A stretch of 64,000 nucleotides of DNA from Kryptolebias marmoratus (taxonomy: Eukaryota > Chordata > Actinopteri > Cyprinodontiformes > Rivulidae): NCBI RefSeq assembly GCF_001649575.2, contig NC_051453.1, forward strand, positions 142,281 through 206,280. The letters are read 5' to 3'. The position numbers and the translations under genes are program-made. Below the pieces are notes generated by a model. The model was not told the DNA's origin. It worked only from the letters and a program-made list of their open reading frames with translations, and ran no database searches. Positions 55,501 to 64,000 of this stretch are shown here, one piece after another. The first letter of the stretch is position 1, and the number at the start of each line of letters is the position of its first letter.

Positions 55501-58500
55501 TTTGGTGGCTCATTATGTGCAGGTCTATTAAAGGTTATGATGACGATATCATGGCTTCACATGAAGGCTGGGTGTGATCTTCATGCAACAATCTCAGTCA
55601 GCATTTTGCAATGGGTTATAAAAAGAAATTTATATAAAAAGTTAATAAATGAGCCTGAAAATTAAAAAAATTAAGATTTTAGCTAAAGAAAATCAAGGAT
55701 AAAAACACAAAGTGATCCTTTTTAAAGACTGTCAAAGAATTAAATAAATTTTCTGCTATAAGCTGCAACAGAGATATAAGAAAAATAACCTCAAAGTAAT
55801 GCAAAACAATAAAAATACACACAGAGGTTCAAATCTACAGGAAAACATTCGACAAATACCAGTCAAATCATCCACAGTGAGAGTCAAAAGATGCAAAATG
55901 TTGATGAAAACAGCCATAGAATCTCTAAAACTCCTTTAAAATATCCACCATGAGACTATAATTGGTCACAAAGAAAAAATAATCAAATAAATGAGCGATA
56001 TAAAACAGTTAATAAGAGAATAGAAAAAGATTCAAAGCAACTAGAATTTCATTGATTTGGAAATAAACAGCAGTTTTTGTAAGAAAGTGAAAAAAATGTT
56101 AAACATTTGAGCAAAGAATCAAATGCAAAAAAATAGGAAACATGACAAAATAACCACACCAAGTTTAAAAGAACCACAAAGAGAGTGAAAATGATCGCAA
56201 GGAGATTTAAAACGAGCATAAAGACCTCACAGGGACGATCAGCTAGATGCAAAATGATCATAAGGAGACTCAAAACGACCACACAGAGGATCGGAATGAA
56301 ACCAAACGACCATCCTGGCTTTGGTTTGGATGTAGGTGGTAGAAAACAGGGGTTTTTTTTCTCGTGTTTAAAACATGTCCTACCTGGACACTGGTGAGAT
56401 GCAGGTACATCACACAGGCCACATGGAAACACACACACAGCACCAGCAGCAGCAGCACCAGCATCCCCCTGAAATGGAAACACAACGTCCGGAGCTCTGT
56501 ATGGATCCACGAGCACGGTGTGTGTGTGTGTGGGAGTACGTACTGTGGGATCATCAGCAGATAGATAAGGCCAAACAGAGCAGCCAGGATCAGCGACAGA
56601 ACCACGGCACTGATGAAGTGGTCGTCAGATACCTGGTGATACTAACAGGAAACACACATGACACCATAAGAAGCTTTAAACATAAATCTATTTTTATTTA
56701 GGCATCTTCTCAGATCCCCACTCAGCTGAGAGGAGGTCAAATTCTATTTTTAGGAAGAACTCTGAAACCTGGTCTCAAGCCTGAAATATCATTTCAGAGA
56801 AGTGCCGACCTGGAGAACAGATGGGTTGGATTTTAGAGTCTTGGTTTGTGCTCACACTGGTGTCCTTTTAAATTGTATTTTTGAGTTTTCTGTCCGAACA
56901 TGAGTGCTGGTATTTACTGCGTTTCTTGAACAGTTGGCAGCCAGCCTGAGCATATCTCAGATGGACCAGGTCTCTTTAAATTGTCTTTGGAGATGTATTC
57001 TTCCCCTCGCCAAAAGGCAGAAACCATGACCCTTTCCACCAATCTGTGCTTAAAAATGCTGCTTTTACAAAACATTAAATGCCACTAAGAATAGGTAAAT
57101 TAGTCGTTGAACAAAATGTGTTTTATGTCATAGAAGACATCAAATGCAAACATTTAAACCTAACATTTATGGAGACTTTCTCATAAATAAGATGTGCATT
57201 CTGAATGTGTTTCATAAAAAATGATGCCAATAAAACTACCTTTCTTGTTTGTGAGATTTAGGGTGAACTTCTAAAGATCTGATCTAAATTTGTTCTGCTG
57301 CTATGAGACCTGAACTCTGCCAACATCCTCCAAGAAGAAATCTGCTGCGTGGGAGGAAACAAACTCATTACACTAATTTGTATCTTTGTTTCTCTCTCTC
57401 TTTGAGTTGTCTTCAGAAGGCTCACAAGTTTTGCAGTTTTTAATTTGCACTACCTTAACATTTTCTTTCATCTGTCTAAGTTGCGCACACAAAGATCCAC
57501 GTGTACGCTCTGGACCTGATCCATGTTGTGAGTCTCCTTTACAGCGCCGCCCACGCTCACATATGAGAAGGAGATCATGTGTGGCGTTCAGTTGTTCCCA
57601 AATCATTATCTGCAGCCCCTCCTGAGAGGGTGGGTGGATTCTTCATACAAACACGCACGCACACACATGCACATACAGACATAGACAACAGGCGTGGGAG
57701 AAACAGAATTATAAACTGTGTAGGGTGTGAGAAGACGACAGAGGGGGCAGAACATGCAGTCACGAAGCATCTTTCCTTCTGTGTAATGAGGAGAATATAG
57801 ATTTGAGTCTTTTCTGCAGTAAATCTGAAGGGATCAGCGTATTCGGGCTTACCCTGCGCTCCCTGTCTCTGATGCTGTAGAACAGGGTGAGGAAGTTCAG
57901 GTCCGAGGTCCTGGACTCGGTCTGCCGCGCCTCGATGAGCCGCCCGATGTAGCGGTTGACCCGTGTGGCCGGTGAGTGCTGCACGGCGGTGGCCGAGAAG
58001 GAAGTCCGATTCCTCAGCTTCTCCGAGGCGGTCCGCAGGGCTCGCCGCTGTCGGACAAAAGAAACAGATTTTATCAGGGACTCAGTTCAAGGTACCTCAT
58101 TTCAATAAAACATTCCACTGTAATAAACCAACTCAACAGTCAGAACTAACAGAAACTAGAGTTAGAAGAAAAATAAATCTGGAACCTGCACAACTGCTGT
58201 GGTTTTGTCTGTAGAGGCATCGATTTTTACATCAAAAAGTACCTGAACATTGTTGTGAAAATTAGACTTTTTTTCCCCACAATACAACTAAATAAAGATA
58301 GAAAATGTAGAAATAATTTGAGCAGTTACAGGTCATAAAACGGCCATTTTCTGCACATTCCAGCATCATAATTCTATTACAAACTGTCACAATGCTCAGA
58401 TTTTGTCCACTTGGATAATCATGTAACAATAATGCAATTAGAGGAGATGATAGCGGTCTGTGGGTGATTACGTGTCATCATAACGCCACCCCATCAGAAT

Positions 58501-61500
58501 CATGAGGTACTAATGTCTGACCGAGCTCACAGCTGGGTGGATTATAGCCAGTGGGCTTTTTCTGACAGCCAGACGCTGTGATGTCATGACCCCAATAAAC
58601 GCGCGCCGACTGACCGACAGAAACACGTGACCGACTCCCCGCTGCGTCACAGCGCTCTAAAAGCTCAGATACTCAGAAAGCAATAAGTGAGACAGAAGTT
58701 AGACAGGAAGAAGGCTGCAGAGCGGTGTTAAGGTTTTAGAGTTATATACGACTTGAGAAAACAGGACTTAAGGAATGAGAGCTGGTTGGATCAGTGAGGG
58801 GACAGAAAAAACTAAAATCATCTCACAGATTGTGGCAATCTTATTTCCCATGACAGTTTGAACATTTTATTTAATAAATGCATGCAAAGAAAGATTTCCA
58901 TTGCCTTCACTGACAAACCTTCTGCATATTTAGGAATGTGAATGAATCTAGAGATCAGCTGAGCGTCCCTCACCTTGTCGTCATCCTCGCAGGTCATGAC
59001 GTTGGAAAAGGGGATCTCAGCCTTAAACATCTTCCTGCAGTGCATCAGCTGCACCAAAAGGTAGCAAACCGTCTTAAACTTCATCCTCTTGGCTGGTTTG
59101 ATGTCAGACAGGATGATCCCAGGAAAGATCTGAAAACACGGATAAAGAAGAATTAAATGCACAGTAAAACATTTCTTCATCTCTGCAGTTCCCCACATCT
59201 GACCTCCTAATCTATACATCTGTTCCTGGGTCTTGTTTTGTTTCTTTAATTTTTATCTTCTAAAGTGATAATACTAAATACTTTGCATGCAGGTTAAAAA
59301 TCACACCATATTTCCATCATTTCAAGTTTTTTGTATTGACTGCAGCCATGAAAGGTGGGTGATAATGTAATTGCTTGTGTTCATGTATATGTGTGTATGT
59401 TTGTAAGAAAAAATCTCATGAACCGGTGGACAGATTTTAATGAAACTCACAGAAAATAATTACTTGATTTACCTCTACAACTAAAATATTAGAGACACAC
59501 CGATTTAAGATGGCCGCCACAGCTAATCGACAGGGGCCAACTAGAAAATGGCTATAACTTGGTTAGTTTTACAGATAATGAGCTAAAATGTGGTGTGGTT
59601 GCAGATAAGAATCGTTCACAGAACATACAAATTGAAAAAGATTTGACTTTATCATCTGAGATTGGGCGTAACAGTATTTCTAAGTTTGGCTGAAACAACT
59701 ATATCCACATTTTTTTTATCTTAAAACTCTGGCATAAAATGTGGCAAGCATTATGCATTATTTTTAAAATCTTTAAATGAAACTCAAAGACAAGTCTTGT
59801 AAATACTAACCTGATTCAAATTTTAATTATGTTAGTGGCTGAGAGGGAAAGACTTATTCATAAAGATAATGTAGTCTGGAGGGGGATTTTTATAATATAC
59901 TGAGGCTGCGGAGCGACAAAACTGCACATTTCAAGTGTTCATTTGTGTGTTTGTGGATTTAAAATGCTCTGAGCAGACACAAACGTCCATCTCGGTGGTG
60001 TGAGATCGTTTTACTCTGCGTGTGTACGGCAGCTTAACACACATCGCTCTCATCGGGGGATTATTTATTACAGCACAACACCACCCAGGTTGTTTGTTGA
60101 TGTGAGAGGGGGAAAACATGCAAGAAAGAAACAATGGGGTGTACTTTGCGTCTGTGTGACGGCACGATGAAGAACGTCTCGATGTGGTGCTTCTGCAGGA
60201 AGGCATGCCTCTCATGACCGAAGCCCGGTTCCACCTCGTAGTCTCCGTTCAGACACTCCAGGGTGGTCCTCGTGATGTGCACCTTGCTGAGAGCACAGTC
60301 AGAGTTAGGAGTAAGCTGCTCAGGTCTTAAATCATTATCTCCCTCATTATTTTTTATCATGCTAATAACCCCTCAGTTTGCTCAAAACTCTTCACAGCCA
60401 AAGAATTTTCATCCTAATGACTTGTTTAATCTGCCACGGAGAGCTGAAATCTTATTACTTTACTGGAAACAAGAGCAAACTGGGCGAAAGCGATGACCTC
60501 TTTTCACTGCGTTTTAAATGCAAATCTGCTTGTTACTGTCTTTTTTAAACTCAGACAGATTAGTTTAACACCGATGCTCTGCCTCATTTTTAACTTCTAA
60601 TGCTTTAGTCTTTCAGAAGAAAAGTACTGCAAATTAATTAAATAATCTGAGAAAAGTAACTTTCTCAAAAGGTGACCTTGTAGAGAAAAGCACCATTTAT
60701 ACATTTGCAATTAAAAAGAACCAAATCAATCATGACTCGATCCTTTAATACAGAGATGCTCTTTTTCAGCTGCAGTAAACCAGGAATGTCAAACTTAGTC
60801 ACCCAGAAGGCCAGAATGAAAAACTTGCCCATCTTGTTTTATATATCCGTCCATTTTCTTGGTGCCTATATGCAACAGTAATTGTGCAAGAGGCGTGGGA
60901 CGCAGTGGACAGGTCACAAGTCCATCACAGGGACACATAGAAACAAACAAGACCAACAACTATTACATCTAGTTACCAATTAATCTTATATTTTTGGTCA
61001 GCTTGAGAAATGTTCATAGTTCCTTTTTCCAGGTCAAAATCACACAGATTACCAAGAATTTTACTACAATAATGATGTTTGTTGTAATCTGTACATGACA
61101 ACAAAAAACCATGAAACTTCAGTTGTTCTGCTTTGTAACCTGCAAAATATTTGCAATAATGACAAAAAGAAACTAAGTTATGGTTATCCCTGCAGATACT
61201 GCAGTGTCACTGCATCGTGTCTCGCCTACAAACCTGAAGGTTTTAGAAAATCTGTAAAATACAGAAACGTATTTGTTCGACGTTGCTCAGCCTCTATCAG
61301 TATGCTGTTTCTTGTTAATGTTGCTTTGATTGTTTTGTTGGTTGTTTTTTTGTGTGTGATGGTTTGGAGAAGCAGCAGACACTCGGATCAACTGACTGAA
61401 CAGCGTCACGTTTTGTAAAACCCATTTTCTAATCAAGATGCTGTGCAAGACCCAATAATAAGTTAATAATTTAACCTCTAAATTTAAAAAAGGAACACAT

Positions 61501-63507
61501 TTATTTGAAATTAGATGCCATAATAAAACGCTAAGATGGAGATGTTTTTACCTCAGTGTCGCATCAGCTCTTCCTTCAGAAACTCCATTAAGTGTTTGGG
61601 TGCAGAGGAGACAAACTGCTCTAAAATATTTCCTTTGTTTGATGGGGGATTGAAGTTACTCAACCGTTCCTGCCTCTGTTTCATCTGAAAAAAGGTCTGG
61701 ATTGTAACCAGGATATTCTTTGATCGTTGCAAGCGTTTTCGGTACTGACCCGGGCAGCCCTCCAGCCTCCATCACATTCGCCAGCGTGACATCATTGGAC
61801 CAGACGTCATACTGCCACTTCCTCAAGCCCAGGACGCCACACAGAACCCGACCCGTGTGCAGACCGACTCGCATGTTCAGATCCACCTCTGTCGCCTCCA
61901 CCACCGATCTGTGGGAGGATGAAAAAGCACAACTGGATCATCTTGACCAGAGTTGTGTTAAAAAGTTCATCATCACCTGCTGCACAGATCTGACCAATAT
62001 CAGCTTTTCAACAAACATTTGGAGCTTGCCCCACAGCACTAGAATCCTCATTGATCAAAACCATGCTGTGCTGCATGCATAAAGATATTTTTACATGTTG
62101 TGCTATGTGGAAGTGATTAAAATGTTCGCGTTTTTGGTTGATAATAAAAAGTCAACTTGAGGAACAATGTGAACACAGGTTTTCTTTACTGCAATGTAGA
62201 TCTAATGAGGTGTCAAGCACATCATGGCATTGGTTTTAATCACTCAGTTATGGTCTGTAGCCAGACTAATTCAATACTTGCATTATCTAACCTTAATTGA
62301 CTCAGATTGGTATCAAGGACAAACAAATCTTGACTGGGGCATTCCTAGCACTTATTGCACTATATGTGCAAATATTTTGCAATCTAAATCTTTGTTTACT
62401 GTGTATCTTTATTCTGATACGTCTCCTTAAAACGGTGATCCTAGCTTTGCATCACTTTGATAAAGTATTTATTTGTTCCTGTTTAAAAAGCTCTGCTCTG
62501 TGCTCTCGTGATGTTTCCACATTGCATCAACTTTATTCTGCCTTTCCTCCACAGTAAATCATCTCACAAAGCTTCTCATTGTCAGCGGGAAAACTGTTTT
62601 TTTTTTTTTTAATGACAGAGTCACGGGTGAGGCCGAGGAAGAAAACAGAGGGTAGCGAAGAGTTGACAAACGGTGCGTTTGTGAGTATGTGGAAGGATGC
62701 TAAATTAAAAGTGCTCAGTGGAACAGGCTGAAGGAGGAACGTCTTACACACATCAGAGTGCACGAAGCACCGGTCCTCTGAGATAAAGGACTCCTGCCGA
62801 AGCATCCATCCACTCAGAAAGAACAGCATGTCAGGAAAATAGGCCAGTCAGTTGTTTGAAGTTGTGTATGGACTAAACCCAACTTCGGTCATTTTTCTTG
62901 ACTCTAGAACCTTTAAAAAGGGCGATCCCCAAAAGTGAAGATCAAAAATTAGGTCTCCATCAAGCATGATGGTCAGTATGTGTGTATGTGTTAAACTTGT
63001 AGGGTGGAAGCCTCACAACCACACTGGTTTAAAAATTAGTCTTAGTGAATGCAAAACAGCTAAAACGCCTCTTTAAATGGTCACTTTTTGTGCCATAATG
63101 TCATACATTTCTGTAAATTCACTGCCAGTTTACAGAATAAAAAGCCTACACGGATTAAAACTCTGTAGGAGTCACTGAAATAATTTTTAAAAACGGCTGA
63201 AATGTAGCTTGGGAGTTTTGTTCTTATTTAGTAAGAACTAAAAGTCAAATGTGCAACTGCTTTCACTTTAAAAATTAAAACTCTGTGTTTTCCACTGAAA
63301 TGGAGCCATCTGTGCTGCCCTAGTGGCATGTGTAGGATGTGTGTGTGTTGTGTAAAAACTGAAGATGTGTGTTTCTTACGCAATTGTGTCAATCATATCG
63401 AGTCCCATCTCCACGCAGCAGTGGGCGTGGTCTGCTTTGGGCTGCGTCAGTCCGGACACGCAATAATAACAGTCTCCCAGGATCTTTATACGCCTGCAGT
63501 GGTTCTC
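45373..63507 (-). CDS. adcy1: adcy1, calcium/calmodulin-stimulated adenylyl cyclase 1 (3' part, 16 exons)
   Basis: Adcy1 is a twelve-pass plasma-membrane enzyme converting ATP to cAMP, stimulated by Ca2+/calmodulin and Gs. The window holds 16 consecutive coding exons whose lengths sum to 2382 bp (793 residues plus stop), with every junction GT-AG and in frame. In order they cover the second half of the C1a catalytic domain ([11 protein letters not shown]), the C1b calmodulin-binding helix ([16 protein letters not shown]), the second six-helix membrane module with two extracellular glycosylation sequons, the full C2a catalytic domain ([30 protein letters not shown]), and a Ser/Thr-rich tail. 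The calmodulin helix and VCRG.VSVKGKG segment identify ADCY1 rather than ADCY3 or ADCY8. The upstream exons (N-terminus, first membrane module, start of C1a) lie past the right edge. Whether it is the a or b copy is unknown. Confidence 0.97.
46185..46309 (-). CDS. adcy1: adcy1 exon: C2a catalytic residues
   Basis: This 125-bp exon encodes [20 protein letters not shown] and then [20 protein letters not shown] before gtacag. It holds the purine-contacting Asp of QYDIW and the transition-state Asn and Arg of NTVNVASR. Confidence 0.96.
47001..47115 (-). CDS. adcy1: adcy1 exon: C2a
   Basis: This 115-bp exon encodes [20 protein letters not shown] through [12 protein letters not shown] and ends in phase 1 before gtgagt. 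Confidence 0.95.
47490..47588 (-). CDS. adcy1: adcy1 exon: C2a adenine-recognition segment
   Basis: Thirty-three codons, [20 protein letters not shown] through VPTTASK, in phase 0. The Lys of KIKTIG is the conserved adenine-selecting residue of C2. Confidence 0.96.
47981..48127 (-). CDS. adcy1: adcy1 exon: C2a catalytic core
   Basis: Forty-nine codons, [20 protein letters not shown] through [11 protein letters not shown], in phase 0. It includes the FNDFY stretch that aligns with the first metal-site region of C1. Confidence 0.96.
48780..49330 (-). repeat. Dispersed 'atggcngccac' repeat family, copy A (split by MITE)
   Basis: The minus-strand phrase 'gagtcaactcagtttaaaatggccgccaca' and, beyond the MITE, 'tacatccagtgactagtttgtgaatttcattaaa' together match the continuous copy at about 59395-59760. 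The MITE therefore landed inside an older copy of this repeat. Confidence 0.55.
48853..49270 (-). mobile_element. Tc1/mariner-type MITE with near-perfect inverted ends
   Basis: A 418-bp element whose ends CAGGGGTTAGACAATAAAAC and its complement match at all but one of about 31 bases. It is flanked by TA at 48851-48852 and 49271-49272, the Tc1/mariner target. The minus strand keeps a scrap of transposase helix-turn-helix ([18 protein letters not shown]), so it is an internally deleted derivative. Confidence 0.88.
49480..49518. repeat. (AC)19 dinucleotide microsatellite
   Basis: This is an uninterrupted AC tract of 39 bases in an adcy1 intron. Confidence 0.97.
50300..50442 (-). repeat. Dispersed 'atggcngccac' repeat family, copy B
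   Basis: On the minus strand it carries 'ctacaactcaataacttttgg', 'agttcaacatggctgccaca' and 'tgacagatattgaattaacctg', in the same order as in the copy at 59395-59760. It abuts the DNA transposon at 50443. Confidence 0.55.
50443..51481 (+). mobile_element. Non-autonomous DNA transposon with inverted ends, about 1.04 kb
   Basis: The left end GACCCCAAGTCCAAAAAGG and right end 'ttttttggaactggggttg' are imperfect inverted repeats, the classic 'ccccaattccaaaaaa' ends of a common fish element. The interior holds the 'cagaggttcaccagg' and 'aaggtcaaggctggttctgg' blocks also found at 40060-40703. No transposase frame is left and the superfamily is unassigned. Confidence 0.65.
51808..51838. repeat. ATT trinucleotide microsatellite
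   Basis: A (TTA)n tract of about 30 bases with one interruption (tac). Confidence 0.85.
52758..52874 (-). CDS. adcy1: adcy1 exon: start of C2a catalytic domain
   Basis: Thirty-nine codons, [20 protein letters not shown] through [10 protein letters not shown], in phase 0. The LLPAHVA motif opens class III cyclase domains. Confidence 0.96.
52875..54416 (-). other. adcy1: adcy1 intron, AT-rich
   Basis: The intron is strongly A/T-rich, with an ATTT-repeat stretch near 53425-53460 and a fragment of the dispersed repeat family at 54010-54115. I see nothing else in it. Confidence 0.75.
54010..54115 (+). repeat. Dispersed 'atggcngccac' repeat family, copy C (fragment)
   Basis: 'gtcaattttacagatactga', followed by 'caatttgatgcaatggtagc' and 'gagagtcatccccaa', resembles the right part of the 59395-59760 copy. 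Confidence 0.45.
54417..54543 (-). CDS. adcy1: adcy1 exon: transmembrane helix 12
   Basis: This 127-bp exon encodes [20 protein letters not shown] and then [14 protein letters not shown] before gtgagc. It covers the last helix and the start of the signalling helix that leads into C2. Confidence 0.95.
54728..54996 (-). CDS. adcy1: adcy1 exon: extracellular loop and helices 10-11
   Basis: This 269-bp exon begins [14 protein letters not shown]. The loop has two N-glycosylation sequons (NSS, NST), as expected for the extracellular face. Helices [14 protein letters not shown] and [17 protein letters not shown] follow. It ends in phase 2 before gtgaga. The loop is the most diverged part of the protein. 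Confidence 0.93.
55302..55391 (-). CDS. adcy1: adcy1 exon: transmembrane helix 9
   Basis: Thirty codons, [20 protein letters not shown] then [10 protein letters not shown], in phase 0. The acceptor is gttttag and the donor gtaagt. Confidence 0.95.
55392..56383 (-). other. adcy1: adcy1 intron, 1.0 kb
   Basis: AT-rich intron between the helix 8 and helix 9 exons. I see no repeat family or exon in it. Confidence 0.7.
56384..56468 (-). CDS. adcy1: adcy1 exon: transmembrane helix 8
   Basis: An 85-bp exon after acceptor atttcag, encoding [20 protein letters not shown] and then YLHLTSVQ before gtagga. The sequence is strongly hydrophobic. Confidence 0.94.
56544..56641 (-). CDS. adcy1: adcy1 exon: transmembrane helix 7
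   Basis: This 98-bp exon starts [14 protein letters not shown] and continues [18 protein letters not shown], a membrane helix. It ends in phase 2 before gtacgt. The last codon is completed by the next exon. Confidence 0.95.
56642..57852 (-). other. adcy1: adcy1 intron, 1.2 kb
   Basis: Non-coding. A short CA-rich stretch lies near 57650-57675. I see nothing else in it. Confidence 0.7.
57853..58047 (-). CDS. adcy1: adcy1 exon: C1b to second membrane module
   Basis: Sixty-five codons from [14 protein letters not shown] to RDRERR, in phase 0. It includes [17 protein letters not shown] and a short hydrophobic LNFLTLFY. It links the first cytoplasmic domain to the second membrane module. Confidence 0.95.
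58974..59129 (-). CDS. adcy1: adcy1 exon: C1b calmodulin-binding segment
   Basis: Fifty-two codons, [20 protein letters not shown] through CEDDDK, in phase 0 on both sides. The basic, hydrophobic helix [20 protein letters not shown] matches the calmodulin-binding region mapped in mammalian type 1 cyclase, so Ca2+ control is predicted to be conserved. Confidence 0.96.
59130..60144 (-). other. adcy1: adcy1 intron with dispersed repeat copy
   Basis: Non-coding. About 59395-59760 is the best-preserved copy of a dispersed repeat described separately. I see nothing else in it. Confidence 0.7.
59395..59760 (+). repeat. Dispersed 'atggcngccac' repeat family, copy D
   Basis: Phrases in order are 'tctcatgaaccggtggacag', 'ttttaatgaaactcacagaa', 'cgatttaagatggccgccac', 'gttttacagataatgagct' and 'aactctggcataaaatgtgg'. 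The family recurs three more times in adcy1 introns. It is non-coding and its class is unknown. Confidence 0.55.
60145..60286 (-). CDS. adcy1: adcy1 exon: end of C1a
   Basis: This 142-bp exon begins [20 protein letters not shown] and ends [15 protein letters not shown] before gtacac. YEVEPG and TFFIVP mark the end of the C1a fold. Confidence 0.96.
60287..61749 (-). other. adcy1: adcy1 intron, 1.5 kb
   Basis: Contains a short L2-like repeat copy at 60845-61010. The small open frame near 61095-61418 ends in a hydrophobic stretch but has no other sign of being a gene. Confidence 0.7.
60845..61010 (+). repeat. Dispersed teleost L2/SINE-type repeat, copy 3 (short)
   Basis: Retains the 'ggacaggtcacaagtccatcacagg' block, then 'agttaccaattaatct', like the copy at 1295-1645. 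The downstream blocks are lost. Confidence 0.5.
61750..61908 (-). CDS. adcy1: adcy1 exon: C1a catalytic core, second part
   Basis: This 159-bp exon encodes [20 protein letters not shown], then [20 protein letters not shown], ending GGLPG in phase 2 before gtcagt. QYDVWSNDV is the C1 counterpart of the purine-binding QYDIWGNTV of C2. Confidence 0.96.
61909..63379 (-). other. adcy1: adcy1 intron, 1.5 kb
   Basis: AT-rich, non-coding. I see no repeat family in it beyond a T-run near 62597-62610. Confidence 0.7.
63380..63507 (-). CDS. adcy1: adcy1 exon: C1a catalytic core
   Basis: The exon runs [20 protein letters not shown] to MGLDMIDTI and ends in phase 2 before gtaaga; its acceptor is tctgcag. 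The Asp of LGDCYY is the second metal-binding aspartate of the C1 active site. Confidence 0.96.
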
Positions 63508-64000
63508 CTGCAGACACAAACAAGCACATAAAACTACATGGTTGGAGAGGAAGATGCTCATCATACTTTGCCTAAAATAATGTATATATCAGACATAAGA
63601 GTTTTTCTGAACTCACAGGTAGACCTTTTTTAAACCAGATTATGATACTCTGAGTTATTGGACAGATTGCCTTGAAAGATGCGTCAGCCATTTATAATCC
63701 TGTGAATGAGCTGTGACAACAATGATCCAATCATGTGGGAATTAGCATCAGCATACAATATACAGTAATATATTACGTGACAAAGTTGTATTTTTGAAAC
63801 CAAAGTCTCAATATGGATGTGGGGTTTTAAACTCGCACAGTCATGGAGTCACACAAGCTTTCTTTAAAGCATGAAATTGACAAGGCAGGACTTGACAGGA
63901 TTCAAACTCGCAACACAACGACGAAGTTTTAAGAGTTTTATTGTGGACTGGACAGGAGCGGGACCTGTGACTCTAAACAGGACACTCACATGACCGTCGT
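63508..64000 (-). other. adcy1: adcy1 intron sequence at the right edge
   Basis: Upstream of the 63380-63507 exon. No further coding exon can be supported before the window ends. A gtgagt donor-like sequence lies in the last 15 bases, but the eleven bases beyond it are too few to judge. Confidence 0.6.

Noticed and set aside
61095..61418. 107-codon frame with a hydrophobic stretch in an adcy1 intron
   Set aside because: The hydrophobic part comes from a T/G-rich tract; no signal, splice or homology evidence supports a gene.
63960..64000. gtgagt donor-like site on the minus strand at the right edge as the end of the next adcy1 exon
   Set aside because: Too few bases remain to read codons, and those visible do not clearly match the expected adcy1 sequence.

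Overview
The window is vertebrate nuclear DNA, almost certainly from a ray-finned (teleost) fish. The reasons are intron-rich genes with GT-AG splice sites, a conserved igfbp3 - igfbp1 - adcy1 gene block, a BEL/Pao LTR retrotransposon, a short Tc1/mariner element with TA duplications, and several dispersed repeats typical of teleosts. No tRNA, rRNA, CRISPR array or bacterial feature was seen. Most open frames outside the genes named here are chance frames in intron or intergenic DNA.

Layout. (1) 1-21135 (+): the 3' part of igfbp3. Its last two coding exons are at 3684-3803 and 21010-21135, and the signal-peptide and IGF-binding exons lie left of the window. The 17.2-kb last intron holds a nearly intact 6.96-kb BEL/Pao element (6941-13904) in the sense orientation. 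It has almost identical LTRs, a tRNA-Tyr-type primer binding site and one in-frame stop near the end of its polyprotein. (2) About 21136-25600: igfbp3 3'UTR candidate and convergent spacer. (3) 26673-28614 (-): complete igfbp1 in four exons (263 aa), with a TATA box near 28765 and candidate FOXO/hypoxia-type motifs upstream. (4) About 28.8-43.3 kb: a long spacer of degenerate transposons and repeats. It contains an unexplained coding-like open frame (29439-30100, -) and a GC-rich palindrome. (5) 43.3-64 kb (-): adcy1, with 16 coding exons covering the second half of the first catalytic domain through the C-terminus (793 codons), plus a putative 2-kb 3'UTR. Its 5' exons lie beyond the right edge.

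How the genes relate. igfbp1 and igfbp3 encode secreted insulin-like growth factor carriers and sit tail to tail. adcy1 lies behind igfbp1 on the same strand and encodes a calmodulin-stimulated membrane adenylyl cyclase. From general knowledge this is the same arrangement as human chromosome 7p (ADCY1, IGFBP1, IGFBP3), so the block is an ancestral vertebrate neighbourhood. There is no sign that it is an operon-like functional unit.

No wholly new system was recognised. The best leads are the young sense-oriented BEL/Pao insertion in igfbp3, the unexplained open frame and palindrome upstream of igfbp1, and the nested transposons and shared repeat family in the adcy1 introns.
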